Positions 63,399-64,000 of a stretch of DNA of 64,000 nucleotides are shown piece after piece. This DNA is from Perlucidibaca sp. (GTDB lineage Bacteria; Pseudomonadota; Gammaproteobacteria; Pseudomonadales; Moraxellaceae): contig JAHFSA010000007.1 in assembly GCA_023265995.1 (NCBI GenBank), positions 84,191 to 148,190 on the forward strand, given 5' to 3'. The stretch's first letter is position 1. Every line of letters begins with the position of its first letter. The notes beneath the pieces were generated by a model. The model was not told where the DNA came from. It was given only the letters and a program-made list of their open reading frames with translations, and ran no database searches. The translations under genes and the position numbers were made by a program.

Positions 63399-63475
63399 TG
63401 GTCGGGACGGCAGGATTTGAACCTGCGACCCCCTGCACCCCATGCAGGTGCGCTACCAGGCTGCGCTACGCCCCG
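63399..63475 (-). tRNA. tRNA-Pro (GGG)
   Basis: 77-nt cloverleaf: acceptor CGGGGCG/CGTCCCG (one G-U), anticodon stem CCTGC/GCAGG with loop ATGGGGT and anticodon GGG, T-loop GGTTCAAATCC, encoded CCA. It follows the MerR gene by 55 bp, as in pseudomonads. Confidence 0.96.
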
Positions 63476-63530
63476 ACACTTTCACGAAGCACGCATCATA
63501 CTGAAATGCCGGGACTTGTCTAGGCCGAAA

Positions 63531-63959
63531 TCAGGCCTGGCGGCTCAACATCTGAGCAATCTCTTCGAGATCGTCGATCATTTCCTCGACCGCCAGTTGC
63601 CAGACCGTATCCGGCGTCTGGCTGCCCAGGCTGGGCGCGACACGCGCCTCGCCGACAGCGATCGCCAGCTCCGGCGCACGCTCCTGCTGACGCGACTCCT
63701 GCAGCTGCTGACGCGCGCCCTGGATGGTGTAGCCCTGGTGATAGAGCAGATCGCGGATCTGGCGGATGAGTTCGACATCCTGACGCTGGTAATAGCGACG
63801 GTTGCCACGGCGCTTGACCGGCTTGAGACGGGCAAACTCCTGCTCCCAGTAACGCAACACGTGCGTCTTCACATCGCAGAGTTCGCTGACCTCTCCGATG
63901 GTGAAATAACGCTTGCCCGGAATTTCGGGCAGGATGACCTCAGGACGGCTGTCCGACAT
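63531..63959 (-). CDS. MerR-family regulator of the ihfA-linked type
   Basis: 142 residues with an N-terminal MerR winged helix (RYFTIGEVSELCDVKTHVLRYWEQEFARLKPVKRRGNRRYYQRQDVELI, about residues 17-65), a coiled-coil dimerisation helix rich in Gln/Arg, and an acidic end DDLEEIAQMLSRQA. The gene starts inside the last codons of ihfA and is followed by tRNA-Pro; the same order occurs in Pseudomonas. The effector is unknown, and no cysteine-based metal site is visible. Confidence 0.9.
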   Translation of the reverse strand: MSDSRPEVILPEIPGKRYFTIGEVSELCDVKTHVLRYWEQEFARLKPVKRRGNRRYYQRQDVELIRQIRDLLYHQGYTIQGARQQLQESRQQERAPELAIAVGEARVAPSLGSQTPDTVWQLAVEEMIDDLEEIAQMLSRQA

Positions 63960-63999
63960 GGCCCTCTACCCGCTGCTTGAGTTTCTGGCCGGGACGGAA
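63940..63999 (-). CDS. ihfA: Integration host factor alpha subunit, C-terminal end only
   Basis: The last 19 codons, starting FRPGQKLKQRVEG, match the C terminus of IhfA (FRPGQKLKSRVE in E. coli). The rest lies beyond the window edge. IHF bends DNA as an alpha-beta dimer. The reading frame overlaps the MerR gene by 20 bp. Supported by synteny with tRNA-Pro. Confidence 0.85.
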   Translation of the reverse strand, partial: FRPGQKLKQRVEGHVGQPS

Positions 64000-64000
64000 A

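Overview
The window is a dense, GC-rich stretch of a gammaproteobacterial chromosome. Gene order and families resemble Pseudomonadales and their relatives: ihfA followed by a MerR gene and tRNA-Pro(GGG), a tRNA-Cys/tRNA-Leu pair, a PA4642-type gene, a long-form queF, yadGH, rapA and a complete run of type II secretion genes from gspE to gspM. No species can be named from sequence alone. Both window edges cut genes: cobA at the left and ihfA at the right.

Layout. 0-10 kb: cobA end, an MlaA-like/hydrolase pair, a putative outer-membrane protein, an MpaB-type protein divergent from an MFS exporter, rluA and rapA. 10-19 kb: a secreted choice-of-anchor/post-COAP protein behind a folded leader, the trxB and 2-Cys peroxiredoxin pair with an OxyR-like half-site, two divergent L,D-transpeptidase genes, an MgtC/DUF4010 membrane protein, DUF1285 and ETF-ubiquinone oxidoreductase. 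19.3-23.1 kb is an accessory islet: a group II intron with an intact RT-maturase-HNH protein, inserted exactly behind the ETF-QO stop codon and ahead of what looks like that gene's own terminator, then a long REP-like inverted repeat and a gene of lower GC. 23-32 kb: an HCCA-isomerase-like gene and the T2SS operon gspEFGHIJKLM plus one unknown gene where gspN would sit; gspC and gspD are absent from this window.

32-43 kb: tRNA-Cys and tRNA-Leu, a fadH-NTF2-SGNH-YheT operon controlled from a shared region by a divergent PadR regulator (two matching operators 40 bp apart), an AaeAB-type efflux operon with its own outer-membrane channel, and a CaiB/BaiF CoA-transferase. 43-50.6 kb (plus strand): acyltransferase, PA4642, DUF2804, DUF4282, an EstB-type serine hydrolase, an acyl desaturase behind a perfect 22-bp palindrome, and selO. 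Together with fadH, ETF-QO, CaiB and the P450 this gives the window a strong lipid and acyl-CoA theme.

50.6-64 kb: two tandem paralogues of an unrecognised family, queF, yadGH, a CarH/LitR-type B12-binding MerR regulator translationally coupled to a photolyase gene (a probable light-controlled DNA-repair unit), an orphan ParA, a fused SpmAB-like membrane protein, a 585-bp non-coding region with facing DnaA-box matches and an AT-rich tract, a cytochrome P450, ComEA, GNAT and small membrane/hypothetical genes, tRNA-Pro, a MerR regulator and the ihfA end. No CRISPR array, rRNA or transposase gene was seen.
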